Of a stretch of DNA of 64,000 nt, positions 48,623 through 58,974 are shown in pieces. Source of the DNA: Monoplex corrugatus (taxonomy: Eukaryota > Mollusca > Gastropoda > Littorinimorpha > Ranellidae); NCBI GenBank assembly GCA_030674185.1, contig JAPXFY010000013.1, positions 57,215,131-57,279,130 on the forward strand. The letters run 5' to 3'. The position numbers and the translations under genes are program-made. The notes under the pieces were generated by a model. The model searched no databases and was not told the origin of the DNA. It saw only the letters and a program-made list of their open reading frames with translations. Every line of letters starts with the position of its first letter. The stretch's first letter is position 1.

Positions 48623-48894
48623 TCCTACAGAATGGAATGGAAAACAGAAAAAATTTCAACAGTAGGATATTCCCATAGAATGACATAGATTATGAAGTAG
48701 ATTTTTATAAGTCTGAGTCAGCCTACATCTATAAATCTAGAACACTTATTAAATTTTAAAACAACAGAAAATAGGATAATAAAAAATATGTTGTCAACAA
48801 TGGTAATTACAGAAAGAGTAAAAAGATTCAGAAAATGAGAACATGCCTAAAACAATTTTCCGACAATAATGTATTCATTTATTTTCCCTACCCA

Positions 48895-49440
48895 CTTCCT
48901 TCTCTTTCCTTCTTATAAAATACTGTCTATAACAAACAGTATCCTTCCCTCTTATAAAATGCTGTCTGTAATGAACAGTATCTTTCCCTCTTAAAAAAAA
49001 ATACTGTCTATAATGAACAGTATCTTTCCCTCTTATAAAATGCTAAGGATAACAAACAACATCTTTCCCTCTTATAAAATACTGTCTGTGATGAACAGTA
49101 TCTTCTCCTCTTATAAAATACTGTCTATAACGAACAATATCTTTCCCTCTTATAAAATGTTAAGGATAACAAACAACATCTTTCCCTCTTATAAAATACT
49201 GTCTGTAATGAACAGTCTTCTCCTCTTATAAAACACTGTCTATAACGAACAGTATCTTTCCCTCTTATGAAATGCTAAGGATAACAAACATCTTTCCCTC
49301 TTATAAAATACTGTCTGTAATGAACATTATCTTTCCCTCTTATAAAATACTGTCTATAACAAACAGTATATTTCCCTCATAAAATTCTGTCTATAATGAA
49401 TATCCTCTCCTCTTGTAAAATACTGTCTATAATGAAGTGT
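48895..49440. repeat. 39-bp minisatellite
   Basis: About 13 units of TCTTTCCCTCTTATAAAATA plus CTGTCTATAATGAACAGTA. Confidence 0.93.
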
Positions 49441-49596
49441 ATCTAACAATAGCACATAGCAAATTCCTCTTTGCACAAATGAGGTTGTTTCCCAATGGCC
49501 AAGCACTGTATAGTCTTGTCACTATGACAAAGAGCACTCATTACTGGTACAGTGCATAGCACAATGATTAGTATGCTGTAACATCAACATGAATGT

Positions 49597-49598
49597 GT

Positions 49599-49653
<55 letters not shown>

Positions 49654-49682
49654 TGTGTGTGTGTTGTGTGTGTGTGTGTACA
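49597..49682. repeat. (GT)n microsatellite
   Basis: GT run with GTGGTG and GTTGTG interruptions. Confidence 0.95.
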
Positions 49683-50508
49683 TGTGTTTCCTTTTGGATT
49701 TTTCAATGAGTAAGCCATAAAACTGACTCATAAACATCACGACGACTGAGCCATAAAACTGACTTATAAACAGCACCATGATGATGTACAGAATAGAAGA
49801 TATTATGGATAACATATGTTTCTAACATGCTAGCACACTTGGGCACAAGCGGTGAGACCGCTACATCCAGTAGTGAGGGTGAGGAAAGAAGTGTTTGCTA
49901 TGAACAAAGGCGTCATAAACAGAATTTTTATAATGTCTTTGGCTATAAAACTGATGCTAGGTGGAAGTAGATTTCAGCCTTTGTGCAGCGGTTATTTCAT
50001 AATAGAAGGCAGTCATCATCAAAACACAAAAGCAACTTGCACGACCGCCATCACTTCTGATCCTCTGAATGCTACATAGCTTTATTTTGCAAATACCTAG
50101 CCATGCTTGCCACAAAGTGGAACAAACAAATGCACCCATGTCGCATATTTCATGAAAATCTCGTCTGCTTAGTGTGTAAGAACTAAGATACAGGTCCCTA
50201 AACTCCATCAGCAAGGCAACAAAATAATTTAATAATCAGTGCTGTGTTAGGTCATCTATTTTTCTAACTGTAGCTACTACAAATTACTGTGATAATAAAC
50301 ACACATCCATCTCGGCATCTGCCTTGAATTTTCTTACAAGAGGACTCCACTGTATTGAGACATCAATACAGCAGAGACTGGAGACAGACAAACAAGCCGA
50401 GACTGGAGACAGACACTGGTACAGGGAGATGAGAGAAGCAGGGATAGACAGACAGACATGCATACATACAGACACACAGACAGAGGTAAAGAACTCTGTA
50501 CTACATAC

Positions 50509-50553
50509 CTGTTTATGCATTTCCACATTAAGCCCATAGGACATCTCGTAATA
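50509..50553 (-). CDS. gro: Groucho exon, Q domain (YYEMSYGLNVEMHKQ)
   Basis: A 45-nt phase-0 exon encoding YYEMSYGLNVEMHKQ, nearly invariant in the Q-domain coiled coil of Groucho/TLE. The acceptor reads TCTGTTTCAG and the donor GTATGT. The preceding exon, expected to end with the conserved HYVM residues, is not visible to the right in this window. The hydrophobic heptad positions belong to the amphipathic helix that drives tetramer formation and TCF/LEF binding (family knowledge). Confidence 0.95.
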
Positions 50554-50689
50554 CTGAAACAGATATTACATCAATCGTCACTACTTAATACTTATGCACT
50601 CACTGTTGTTGTGAGTCATTGCAGAAACACTTCTGCACCTAATACACAAACCAAACCAAACCAAAACGTACCACACGCGCGCGCACACA

Positions 50690-50748
50690 CACGCGCGCAC
50701 ACACACACAAACACACCCGAGTTTTTATCTCTCCCACCTATTAGCTCG

Positions 50749-50802
<54 letters not shown>

Positions 50803-50870
50803 TAGGCACACAGACACACACACACACACACACAGGTATGCACACAAACACATGACACACACCCTCCCCC
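50690..50870. repeat. (CA)n microsatellite with CGCG patch
   Basis: ACGCGCGCGCACAC followed by two CA runs. The phrase AGTTTTTATCTCTCCCACCT recurs at 50719 and 50893. Confidence 0.9.
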
Positions 50871-51054
50871 CCATACCCACCCCCAAAACCCAAGTTTTTA
50901 TCTCTCCCACCTATTCACTGACACACACTCCCCACCTCTCCAGTGAGAAGAGAACTGCTTATCAGTATCACTAAGCCATGCATCATCAGCTTCACTTTAT
51001 ATCACCCAGCTGCTGCCATTTCCCCAATAAATAACCCCAGCAGTGTATGAACAG

Positions 51055-51058
<4 letters not shown>

Positions 51059-51087
<29 letters not shown>

Positions 51088-51106
51088 TGACACATACACA
51101 CACAGC
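51059..51106. repeat. (CA)n microsatellite
   Basis: CA run. Confidence 0.9.
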
Positions 51107-51409
51107 CACTGTTGATAAACTGTTCATGATGAAGCATCTCATCATACTGTGCTCTAGAACGCATTAATTGTACACACACGCTCCTCATTGTTGTGACGAG
51201 AGTACAAGGAAGTAGAAGAAGAGTCAAAGTTAATAGTCCCTGGATGGCAGTATATCACAGAAGACATATATATATATACAAGTTTATGAAAGTTGGTGCA
51301 GTCAAATCTCTTTTTTCTGCGAAAACTTCGAAAATTGTAAAGAAAAAAAAACAAAAGCAAACAAAACAAGACCAATGAAAAGAAACTGACAGATTAATGA
51401 CTGAGTCAT

Positions 51410-51411
<2 letters not shown>

Positions 51412-51482
<71 letters not shown>
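51412..51482. repeat. (CA)n microsatellite
   Basis: About 70 bp of pure CA. Confidence 0.96.
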
Positions 51483-51485
<3 letters not shown>

Positions 51486-51871
51486 CCTGCACATTTGCAT
51501 ACTGTCCACATGAATAAAGCGTATGGGTGCATGCATGTGCATACATGTGTGTACTGATGAAATGTGTCTGGCTCCCAACCTCAAGCAGAATGACAATGAC
51601 AATGACAATGGGGGTGGGTGGAGATACAAAAATCCACACAACAGAGAGGGCTCTTAAATGTCCCTGCCTGATGAAGAGCTCTAACCACCACACAAGTTGC
51701 TGGAACCCTTTGTCATGGACAAAAGAGTCAAGAACCTAGACCACTATGTGAACTATTCAAAACGGCCAGTTCCAGATGTGGCAGAAATAAAACCAGAATT
51801 TGCAGCACGTCCCTATCATCACATCAGTGCAGGGCCTCAGGTGCTGTAGTGGGATAATTCAAGTTTATCGA

Positions 51872-52052
51872 CAGCTTAAATGTTCACAGTATGCTATATA
51901 CTATATTTATTTTATATAAATATAACAGCTTACAAGTTACATGTTCATAGTATGCTATATACTATGTTTATATCACAGCTTAAATGTTCACAGTATGCTA
52001 TATACTATATCTATATAACAGCTTACATGTTCATAGTATGCTATATACTATA
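51872..52052. repeat. 43-bp minisatellite, left of retrotransposon
   Basis: Units of the type CAGCTTAAATGTTCACAG followed by TATGCTATATACTATGTTTATATAA. About four units, interrupted at 52052 by the truncated retrotransposon copy. Confidence 0.9.
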
Positions 52053-53659
52053 CTGGTGGCCTCTTCAAGAATGAGGTTCAAACCTAAGAAATCCCGAAGT
52101 CTCTCACTGCGAAAAGGAAAAGTGGCAGATTCAGTCAAATTCATGGTAGCCAACCAAGCCATCCCCACTGTCACAGAAGAGCCAGTAAAAAGTCTCGGAA
52201 GATGGTATGATGACTCCCTGAAAGACACACAAAGGGGATGTGAAACCAAGCAAACAGCAGAAGAAGGCCTGAAGAAAATAGATAACTGCGGACTGCCAGG
52301 CAAATACAAAGTCTGGTGTCTACAGTTCATGCTGATACCAAAGCTGCTGTGGCCACTGCTAATCTATGACATTTGCACCAGCACAGTCGAAGCAATGGAA
52401 GCCAAAATCAACAAATACACAAGAAAATGGCTCGGTGTCCCACCTGGTCTCACTGATGTTGCATTCTACTGTCGTCAAGCAATGCTGAAGCTACCTCTCA
52501 AATCCATAGTGGGGAATACAAAGTTGGAAAAGCAAGACTGTTGAGCATGCTGGAGGAATCGGAAGACAATATCGTGAGATCAGTTCATCCAAAGCTGAGA
52601 ACTGGCAGAAAGTGGAAAGTCCAAGAGGCTGTAAACAATGCCAAGAGAAACCTCAGCATCAAAGAAATAATTGGACACACGCAAACCAACAGACAGGGAC
52701 TGGGAGCAACAAAAATGCAGTGGTGGTCCAAAGCCAAAGGGAAGGAAAAAAGAGACATGATCATACAGGAGTTGAAGGAAGAAGAAGATGTCAAAAGAGT
52801 GCAGAAGGCAGTCCAGCAAGGTCAACAGGGGCAATGGACAACATGGGACAGTGCACTCCAAAGAAGTCTCAGCTGGAACGATATGTGGCACATGGCTCCT
52901 CTAAGGATAAGCTTCCTCCTCAGATCTGTATATGACCTGCTCCCCTCGAATGCAAACTTAGTGAAATGGGGGAAAGCAGACGACCCAGCATGTCCGCTCT
53001 GTCAGAAGAAACAAACAGTGGAACATGTCCTAAGCTCTTGCAAAGTAGCGCTAGCCCAAGGAAGGTATACATGGAGGCACAACCAAGTTCTGAAAGTGAT
53101 CACAGATGTGGTTAGCGAAAAAACCATGACCCCAAACGCACCAATTGCTATGACAACGTTCTACAAAGCAGGAGGGAAACAGGTCTGGCCCGAAAGTGCT
53201 ATGACAACCAGCACATTGCCAAAGGGTCTTCTGGATGGAGCAGTCGACTGGGAGTGTACAGCAGACCTCCCAGAGTGGAGAAATTACCCAGATGTCATCA
53301 GCAAGACAGGCATGAGACCAGACATCGCTCTCCACTCTGACTCCTCGAAACAAGTGATTCTGATAGAACTCACTGTGCCATACGAAAGCAGAATGGAAGA
53401 AGCACATATCTACAAGACCGAAAAATACGCCGGTCTTGCCAGCACCCTGAAGAAAGCAGGTCTGCGGGTCAAAATCTTCGCCATAGAGGTCGGGGCAAGA
53501 GGGTTTGTGGGCACCTCCGCTTATGATCTCATGAAACAACTCGCCATTTCTGGGAAGAAGAGGACTAGAGCCCTTAAAGCGATGGCAGAGGCAGCAGAAA
53601 GGAGCTCAAGCTGGATCTGGGCAAGGAGGAACGAAAAAAGTGAACTTCATAAGGATTAA
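52053..53659 (+). pseudogene. Truncated RT/endonuclease coding region of the upstream copy
   Basis: Starts just after the FMDD motif, so the catalytic half of the RT is missing. One A is absent near 52513 (GTGGGGAATAC versus GTGGAGGAATAC downstream), which shifts the frame. From 52541 to the stop at 53657-53659 it reads cleanly. That part gives the intact C-terminal half: a C-x2-C-x7-H-x4-C knuckle (CPLCQKKQTVEHVLSSC) followed by a restriction-like endonuclease with RPDIALHS, then E-L-T-V-P and K-x2-K-Y. This C-terminal half is the undamaged reference for judging the indels in the downstream copy. Confidence 0.88.
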
Positions 53660-53933
53660 ATTCCCTACAGATGATGTGTGCCCCGTTAGCACATTGGTAA
53701 AACCGCGTACCGCAGTTCTGAAGCGCAGAATCGCCCAGGTTCGATCCCCGGCGTGGGAAAATTTTAAAAATAAAAAATAAGACAACAGCAGAAGGGCATC
53801 CAGGAGTCATGACCTGGATGTGGCCCGGCCCCCCGAGAGTGTAAGGAATTCAGGGCCGAAACACTTGTCTAAAGGGGGTTACTTCTCTGAAGACCTTCTG
53901 TTGTCTAGCTCTCCCTAGAGTTTCTTTCTACCT
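53660..53933 (+). other. Retrotransposon 3' UTR (upstream copy)
   Basis: Contains the tRNA-like module, an A/T stretch (AAAATTTTAAAAATAAAAAATAAG) and a roughly 165-bp tail ending CTCTCCCTAGAGTTTCTTTC. Sequences related to the tail appear at 43510-43650 (+), 46405-46500 (+) and 60477-60545 (-). Confidence 0.85.
53680..53758 (+). other. tRNA-like module in retrotransposon 3' UTR
   Basis: Has an A-box-like TTAGCACATTGG and a canonical B box, GGTTCGATCCC. The T-arm can be drawn as CCAGG/CCCGG around TTCGATC, and an anticodon-like stem as GTTCT/AGAAT around a 7-nt loop. The acceptor stem does not pair well, so this is tRNA-derived rather than a functional tRNA gene. It lies about 20 bp after the stop codon in sense orientation. 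Confidence 0.75.
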
Positions 53934-54167
53934 GCACATGGTCAGTCCATTGACTTCCGGGAATAGTTCGGAGGACATTCGGGAAAGACCGAAGGACACT
54001 GGGAAAGACTAGATCTGCGGGCTTTGTGGGTTGGCTTCCCACCTTGCCTTTGATAACATGCCACGAGTTTTTCAAATGAAAGATGCTCCCAGGATTCACC
54101 GAAAGGGGGAGAGAATGATGAATCCATCGGCACTGACTCCATCACGACTGGAAACGCACAACGGACC

Positions 54168-57100
54168 ATGATTAATGACCAGTTGGAATTTCCGTGTGCG
54201 TGTGGAAGGAGATTCACCACCAAACGCGGCATGAAGATCCACAGGACAAAAATGGGCTGTTTGAAGACACATACGAACCAGCAGCAGCGCACTGCGATAG
54301 CAGGTGAGACGTTGGATGACCAAGGCCAGGAATTAAACCATAGTGCCAAGGACATCCACGCTGACGGTTCTGATGCGGATTTTGCACAAGCTCTTAACGC
54401 CAAACGTGGAAAACTCAATTTGCCGCCTGCCGGTGCAAAAGAACAATGGGAGAAATTAGATGAGGAACTTGTCCTTAAGCTGAATGCGCTAATAGGGAAC
54501 AGTACGCTGGAACACAAACTTGACACATACGGAGACATCATATACTCTATCTGCAGGGACACTTATGGAGTGAAGCAGCCAAAGACAAAAACGCCTCCCC
54601 AGAAATCCAGAAGACAGCAACAGATGGAGAGCATCCGGAGGGAGAAAAGGAAGCTTAAAAAGCGAATGAAAACTGCCTCAGAATTCGAGAAGCAAGGGCT
54701 CCTGGAACTCTGGAAAGATCTGAAGGCCAAACACAATGCTCTCAGCAAAGTGGAATCAGCAAGGCGAAGAAAGAGCAAAAAGAAGAAGACTCAAGATCGT
54801 TTCTTCAAAGATCCCTTTGACTTTTCAAGAAAGCTGTTTGAACAACCCAAATCAGGGACTCTCACAGTGGGCAAGGAAACCCTAGAGCAGCATCTCAGGG
54901 AAACATATTCCGATTCTCAGCGCGAGGCACCACTTGAAATCCAGAATCTGGTTTGGCCTGCAGCGCCAGAAGGAAAATTCAATAACAAACCACCAACACT
55001 GGATGAAGTGAAGAACGTAGTAAAGAAAGCCAGAGCCAAGTCAGCACCTGGACCAAACGGAATACCATACCTGCTCTACAAGAAATGCCCAAAAGTGCTC
55101 GAGTGGCTCCACAAGATGATTCGATCAGCATGGAGGAACCAGAAGATCAGCGACCAATGGATGAGAGCTGAAGGAGTGTACATTCCGAAGGAGCAGAACT
55201 CCAGCAGCATCAATCAGTTCAGGCCAATATCACTTCTGAACGTCGAGGGGAAAATCTTCTTCTCTGTTATGGCAGCAAGATTGACAAAATACCTGACTGA
55301 AAACAAGTATCTGGATATGTCAGTCCAAAAGGGAGGCATACCAGGAATGCCTGGATGCTTGGAACATGCCACGTTGATTTGGGATGCCATCCAAAAAGCA
55401 AGAACAGAGAAGAGAAACATTGACGTAGTTTGGCTTGATCTGGCGAATGCATATGGATCAGTTCCACACGATATGATCCAGCTGGCTCTTGAAATGTATC
55501 ACATCCCAGAAAACATCCGAACAATGCTGAGGAAGTATTTCCAAGGGTTCTCAATGCGGTTCTCTACCAAAGAATACACCACGGACTGGATAGACCTTGA
55601 GGTGGGCATTGCAATGGGCTGTGCAATCTCTCCCATACTGTTCGTGTTGGCAATGGAAGTCATCTTGAAAGCTGCAATGAAGAGTTCAGGTCCAGTGAAT
55701 CTGGGAGATGGATACCAGATGCCTCCTCTGAAAGCTTTCATGGATGACACAACAGTCTTGTCCACGGATGAGGAAGAGACACACCAAATCTTAAAGCAGC
55801 TGGATGAGCTGGTGGCCTCTTCAAGAATGAGGTTCAAACCTAAGAAATCCCGAAGTCTCTCACTGCGAAAAGGAAAAGTGGCAGATTCAGTCAAATTCAT
55901 GGTAGCCAACCAAGCCATCCCCACTGTCACAGAAGAGCCAGTAAAAAGTCTCGGAAGATGGTATGATGACTCCCTGAAAGACACACAAAGGGGATGTGAA
56001 ACCAAGCAAACAGCAGAAGAAGGCCTGAAGAAAATAGATAACTGCGGACTGCCAGGCAAATACAAAGTCTGGTGTCTACAGTTCATGCTGATACCAAAGC
56101 TGCTGTGGCCACTGCTAATCTATGACATTTGCACCAGCACAGTCGAAGCAATGGAAGCCAAAATCAACAAATACACAAGAAAATGGCTCGGTGTCCCACC
56201 TGGTCTCACTGATGTTGCATTCTACTGTCGTCAAGCAATGCTGAAGCTACCTCTCAAATCCATAGTGGAGGAATACAAAGTTGGAAAAGCAAGACTGTTG
56301 AGCATGCTGGAGGAATCGGAAGACAATATCGTGAGATCAGTTCATCCAAAGCTGAGAACTGGCAGAAAGTGGAAAGTCCAAGAGGCTGTAAACAATGCCA
56401 AGAGAAACCTCAGCATCAAAGAAATAATTGGACACACGCAAACCAACAGACAGGGACTGGGAGCAACAAAAATGCAGTGGTGGTCCAAAGCCAAAGGGAA
56501 GGAAAAAAGAGACATGATCATACAGGAGTTGAAGGAAGAAGAAGATGTCAAAAGAGTGCAGAAGGCAGTCCAGCAAGGTCAACAGGGGCAATGGACAACA
56601 TGGGACAGTGCACTCCAAAGAAGTCTCAGCTGGAACGATATGTGGCACATGGCTCCTCTAAGGATAAGCTTCCTCCTCAGATCTGTATATGACCTGTCCC
56701 CTCGAATGCAAACTTAGTGAAATGGGGGAAAGCAGACGACCCAGCATGTCCGCTCTGTCAGAAGAAACAAACAGTGGAACATGTCCTAAGCTCTTGCAAA
56801 GTAGCGCTAGCCCAAGGAAGGTATACATGGAGGCACAACCAAGTTCTGAAAGTGATCACAGATGTGGTTAGCGAAAAAACCATGACCCCAAACGCACCAA
56901 TTGCTATGACAACGTTCTACAAAGCAGGAGGGAAACAGGTCTGGCCCGAAAGTGCTATGACAACCAGCACATTGCCAAAGGGTCTTCTGGATGGAGCAGT
57001 CGACTGGGAGTGTACAGCAGACCTCCCAGAGTGGAGAAATTACCCAGATGTCATCAGCAAGACAGGCATGAGACCAGACATCGCTCTCCACTCTGACTCC

Positions 57101-57414
57101 TCGAAACAAGTGATTCTGATAGAACTCACTGTGCCATACGAAAGCAGAATGGAAGAAGCACATATCTACAAGACGAAAAATACGCCGGTCTTGCCAGCAC
57201 CTGAAGAAAGCAGGTCTGCGGTGTCAAAATCTTCGCCATAGAGGTCGGGGCAAGAGGGTTTGTGGGCACCTCCGCTTATGATCTCATGAAACAACTCGCC
57301 ATTTCTGGGAAGAAGAGGACTAGAGCCCTTAAAGCGATGGCAGAGGCAGCAGAAAGGAGCTCAAGCTGGATCTGGGCAAGGAGGAACGAAAAAAGTGAAC
57401 TTCATAAGGATTAA
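54168..57414 (+). CDS. RT-endonuclease polyprotein of the full-length copy (frame broken near its 3' end)
   Basis: Open without interruption for 849 codons from ATG 54168 to a stop at 56715. The frame is open upstream only to 54057 (TAA at 54054), so 54168 is the first in-frame ATG. Residues C10-x-C12, H25 and C31 form an N-terminal CCHC finger. A Lys/Arg-rich linker spans about 140-210. RT runs from about 270 to 600, with D424 in WLDLANAYG, the GCAISPILF block and D526/D527 in FMDD. The thumb region contains KSLGRWYDDSL. Relative to the upstream copy, one missing C near 56697 shifts the frame, and two lost C's plus one extra T follow at 57170-57220. The coding sequence would otherwise end at TAA 57412, giving about 1080 residues. 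The reading continues past 56717 as CPLCQ...EHVLSSC and then the endonuclease PD...ELTVP motif. Confidence 0.88.
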
Positions 57415-57687
57415 ATTCCCTACAGATGATGTGTGCCCCGTTAGCACATTGGTAAAACCGCGTACCGCAGTTCTGAAGCGCAGAATCGCCCAGGTTCGAT
57501 CCCCGGCGTGGGAAAATTTTAAAAATAAAAAATAAGACAACAGCAGAAGGGCATCCAGGAGTCATGACCTGGATGTGGCCCGGCCCCCGAGAGTGTAAGG
57601 AATTCAGGGCCGAAACACTTGTCTAAAGGGGGTTACTTCTCTGAAGACCTTCTGTTGTCTAGCTCTCCCTAGAGTTTCTTTCTACCT
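57415..57687 (+). other. Retrotransposon 3' UTR (downstream copy)
   Basis: Identical to the upstream copy's 3' UTR except for one C fewer in a C-run near 57585. It abuts the minisatellite at 57688, which fixes the element's 3' end. Confidence 0.85.
57435..57513 (+). other. tRNA-like module in retrotransposon 3' UTR (second copy)
   Basis: Same sequence as 53680-53758, about 20 bp after the 57412 stop. Its presence at the same place in both copies shows it belongs to the element and is not a separate later insertion into one of them. Confidence 0.75.
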
Positions 57688-58740
57688 ATATTTATATCAC
57701 AGCTTAAATGTTCACAGTATGCTATATACTATGTTTATACCACAGCTTAAATGTTCACAGTATGCTATATATATACTATGTTTATATCACAATGTTCACA
57801 GTACGCTATATACTATGTTTATATCACAGCTTAAATGTTCACAGTATGCTATATACTATGTTTAAATAACAGCTTTAACCCTTCGACCCCCGCACTTTAT
57901 CCACAGCTGCAAAAACTTAACCCTTTGACTCCTTCACCCTGTCCAACAGCTTCCTGCAGAAAGCTGGTGGACAGGGTCAAGGAATCAAAGGGTTAAGTTT
58001 TTGCTTTGCTAGCATGGTTGACAATGCAGGATGCTGGAGGACAGGGTGCAGGAGTCAAAGGGTTAAATGTTCACAGTATGCTATGCACTATGTTTATAAT
58101 AACAGCTTAAATGTTCACAGTATGCTATATTGTTATTTACTGCGTTTACATAACACCTTAAATGTTCACAGTATGCTGCATACTATGTTTATACTTGTAA
58201 CCACTTAAATGTTCACAGTATGCTGCATACTGTGTTTACACAACCACTTAAATGTTCACAGTATGCTATATAGTATGTTTATATTACCACTTAAATGTTC
58301 ACAGTATGCTATACTATGTTTAAATAACAGCTTACATGTTTACAGTATGCTATGTGTTTATAATACAGCTTAAATGTTCACAGTATGCTATATACTATGT
58401 TTATAACAGCTTAAATGTTCACAGTATACTATATACTATGTTCAAATAACAGCTTAAATGTTCACAGTATGCTATATACTATGTTTAAATAACAGCTTAA
58501 ATGTTCACAGTAAGCTATATACATGTTTATATAACACCTTAATGTTCACAGCATGCTATATACTATGTTTATATAACACCTTAAAAGTTAAATGTCCACA
58601 GTATGCTATATGCTATGTTTATATAACGGCTTAAATGTTCACAGTATACTATATACTATGTTTAATATAACACCTTAAATGTTCACAGTATGCTATATAC
58701 TATGTTTATACAACACCTTAATGTTCACAGTAGGCCATAC
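57688..58740. repeat. 43-bp minisatellite, right of retrotransposon
   Basis: Continuation of the array found at 51872-52052, about 20 units of 38-44 bp, interrupted by a TTAA foldback element at 57875-58066. It ends in a TATATATA-rich stretch near 58740. Confidence 0.9.
57875..58066 (-). mobile_element. TTAA foldback element (piggyBac-type MITE), copy inside minisatellite
   Basis: 192 bp from TTAACCCTTCGACCCC to GGAGTCAAAGGGTTAA. The flanks AACAGCT and ATGTTCACAG rejoin to the minisatellite unit AACAGCTTAAATGTTCACAG, with one extra T on the left. This shows insertion into TTAA with its duplication. A nested palindrome is centred on CTGCAG. The orientation label is arbitrary, with the long asymmetric arm on the right. 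Confidence 0.9.
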
Positions 58741-58974
58741 ATATATATTATATATATAATATATACACGATGTGTTTTCACAAGACAAAAGAAACTTGAT
58801 TCAAAGCTAATGTATAGGTGACATTGTTGTTTGTACCAATTCAGCTGTGGGGATGCGCTGTACTACTTAATGCTCAGCTCTGAACTGCATTGTGCCTCAT
58901 GGTAATGCAATGGTAGTTCTGCATTGATTAAAAATGGACTCCTATCAACCTCTCCCAATGTGGTACTCTATCTT

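Larger units (their letters stand above)
42256..50508 (-). other. Groucho intron (about 8.3 kb)
   Basis: Contains three clear TTAA foldback copies plus fragments, tails related to the retrotransposon 3' end (43510-43650, 46405-46500), a unique block at 44160-44680, a roughly 550-bp repeat copy, a TA-rich tract, SINE pieces and a 39-bp minisatellite. Confidence 0.85.
52053..53933 (+). mobile_element. 5'-truncated head-to-tail copy of the same retrotransposon
   Basis: 1881 bp matching 55809-57687 of the downstream copy. By eye I find no substitutions, only single-base indels. It begins abruptly inside the RT coding region after minisatellite sequence (ACTATA). It ends at the element's 3' terminus, directly fused to the 5' end of the next copy with no target sequence, poly(A) or filler between. 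The left flank of this copy and the right flank of the next are the same minisatellite. Confidence 0.92.
53934..57687 (+). mobile_element. R2-superclade (HERO-like) non-LTR retrotransposon, apparently full length
   Basis: A 3754-bp unit with a 5' UTR of about 234 bp and one long ORF: an N-terminal CCHC finger, reverse transcriptase, a CCHC knuckle and a C-terminal restriction-like endonuclease. It has a 273-bp 3' UTR and no poly(A) tail. The 5' boundary is set where the upstream copy's 3' end (TTTCTTTCTACCT) stops. The 3' boundary is set where the same string meets minisatellite sequence at 57687/57688. No apurinic-type endonuclease or LTR is present. Assignment to HERO rather than R2, R4 or NeSL rests on general resemblance of the RT (a VQKGG-PG-PGCLEH block and FMDD active site) and needs a phylogeny. 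It lies antisense to groucho in an intron. Confidence 0.9.

Noticed and set aside
48895..49440. CRISPR-like regular repeats (also 11115-12240 and 33583-34107)
   Set aside because: Direct tandem repeats without unique spacers, in a eukaryotic intron.
50997..51227. Minus-strand frame containing AQYDEMLHHEQF as a possible upstream Groucho exon
   Set aside because: It does not match the expected conserved Q-domain sequence before the YYEMSYG exon and lacks a matching donor.
53680..53758. Functional tRNA gene
   Set aside because: A good B box and T-arm, but the acceptor stem does not pair and it lies at the same place in both retrotransposon copies. Treated as tRNA-derived sequence.
53942..54562. 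206-codon minus-strand frame over the retrotransposon 5' end
   Set aside because: Shadow of the plus-strand retrotransposon ORF.
58741..58768. TATA-rich palindrome as a promoter
   Set aside because: It is the degenerate edge of an AT-rich minisatellite. No gene start follows.
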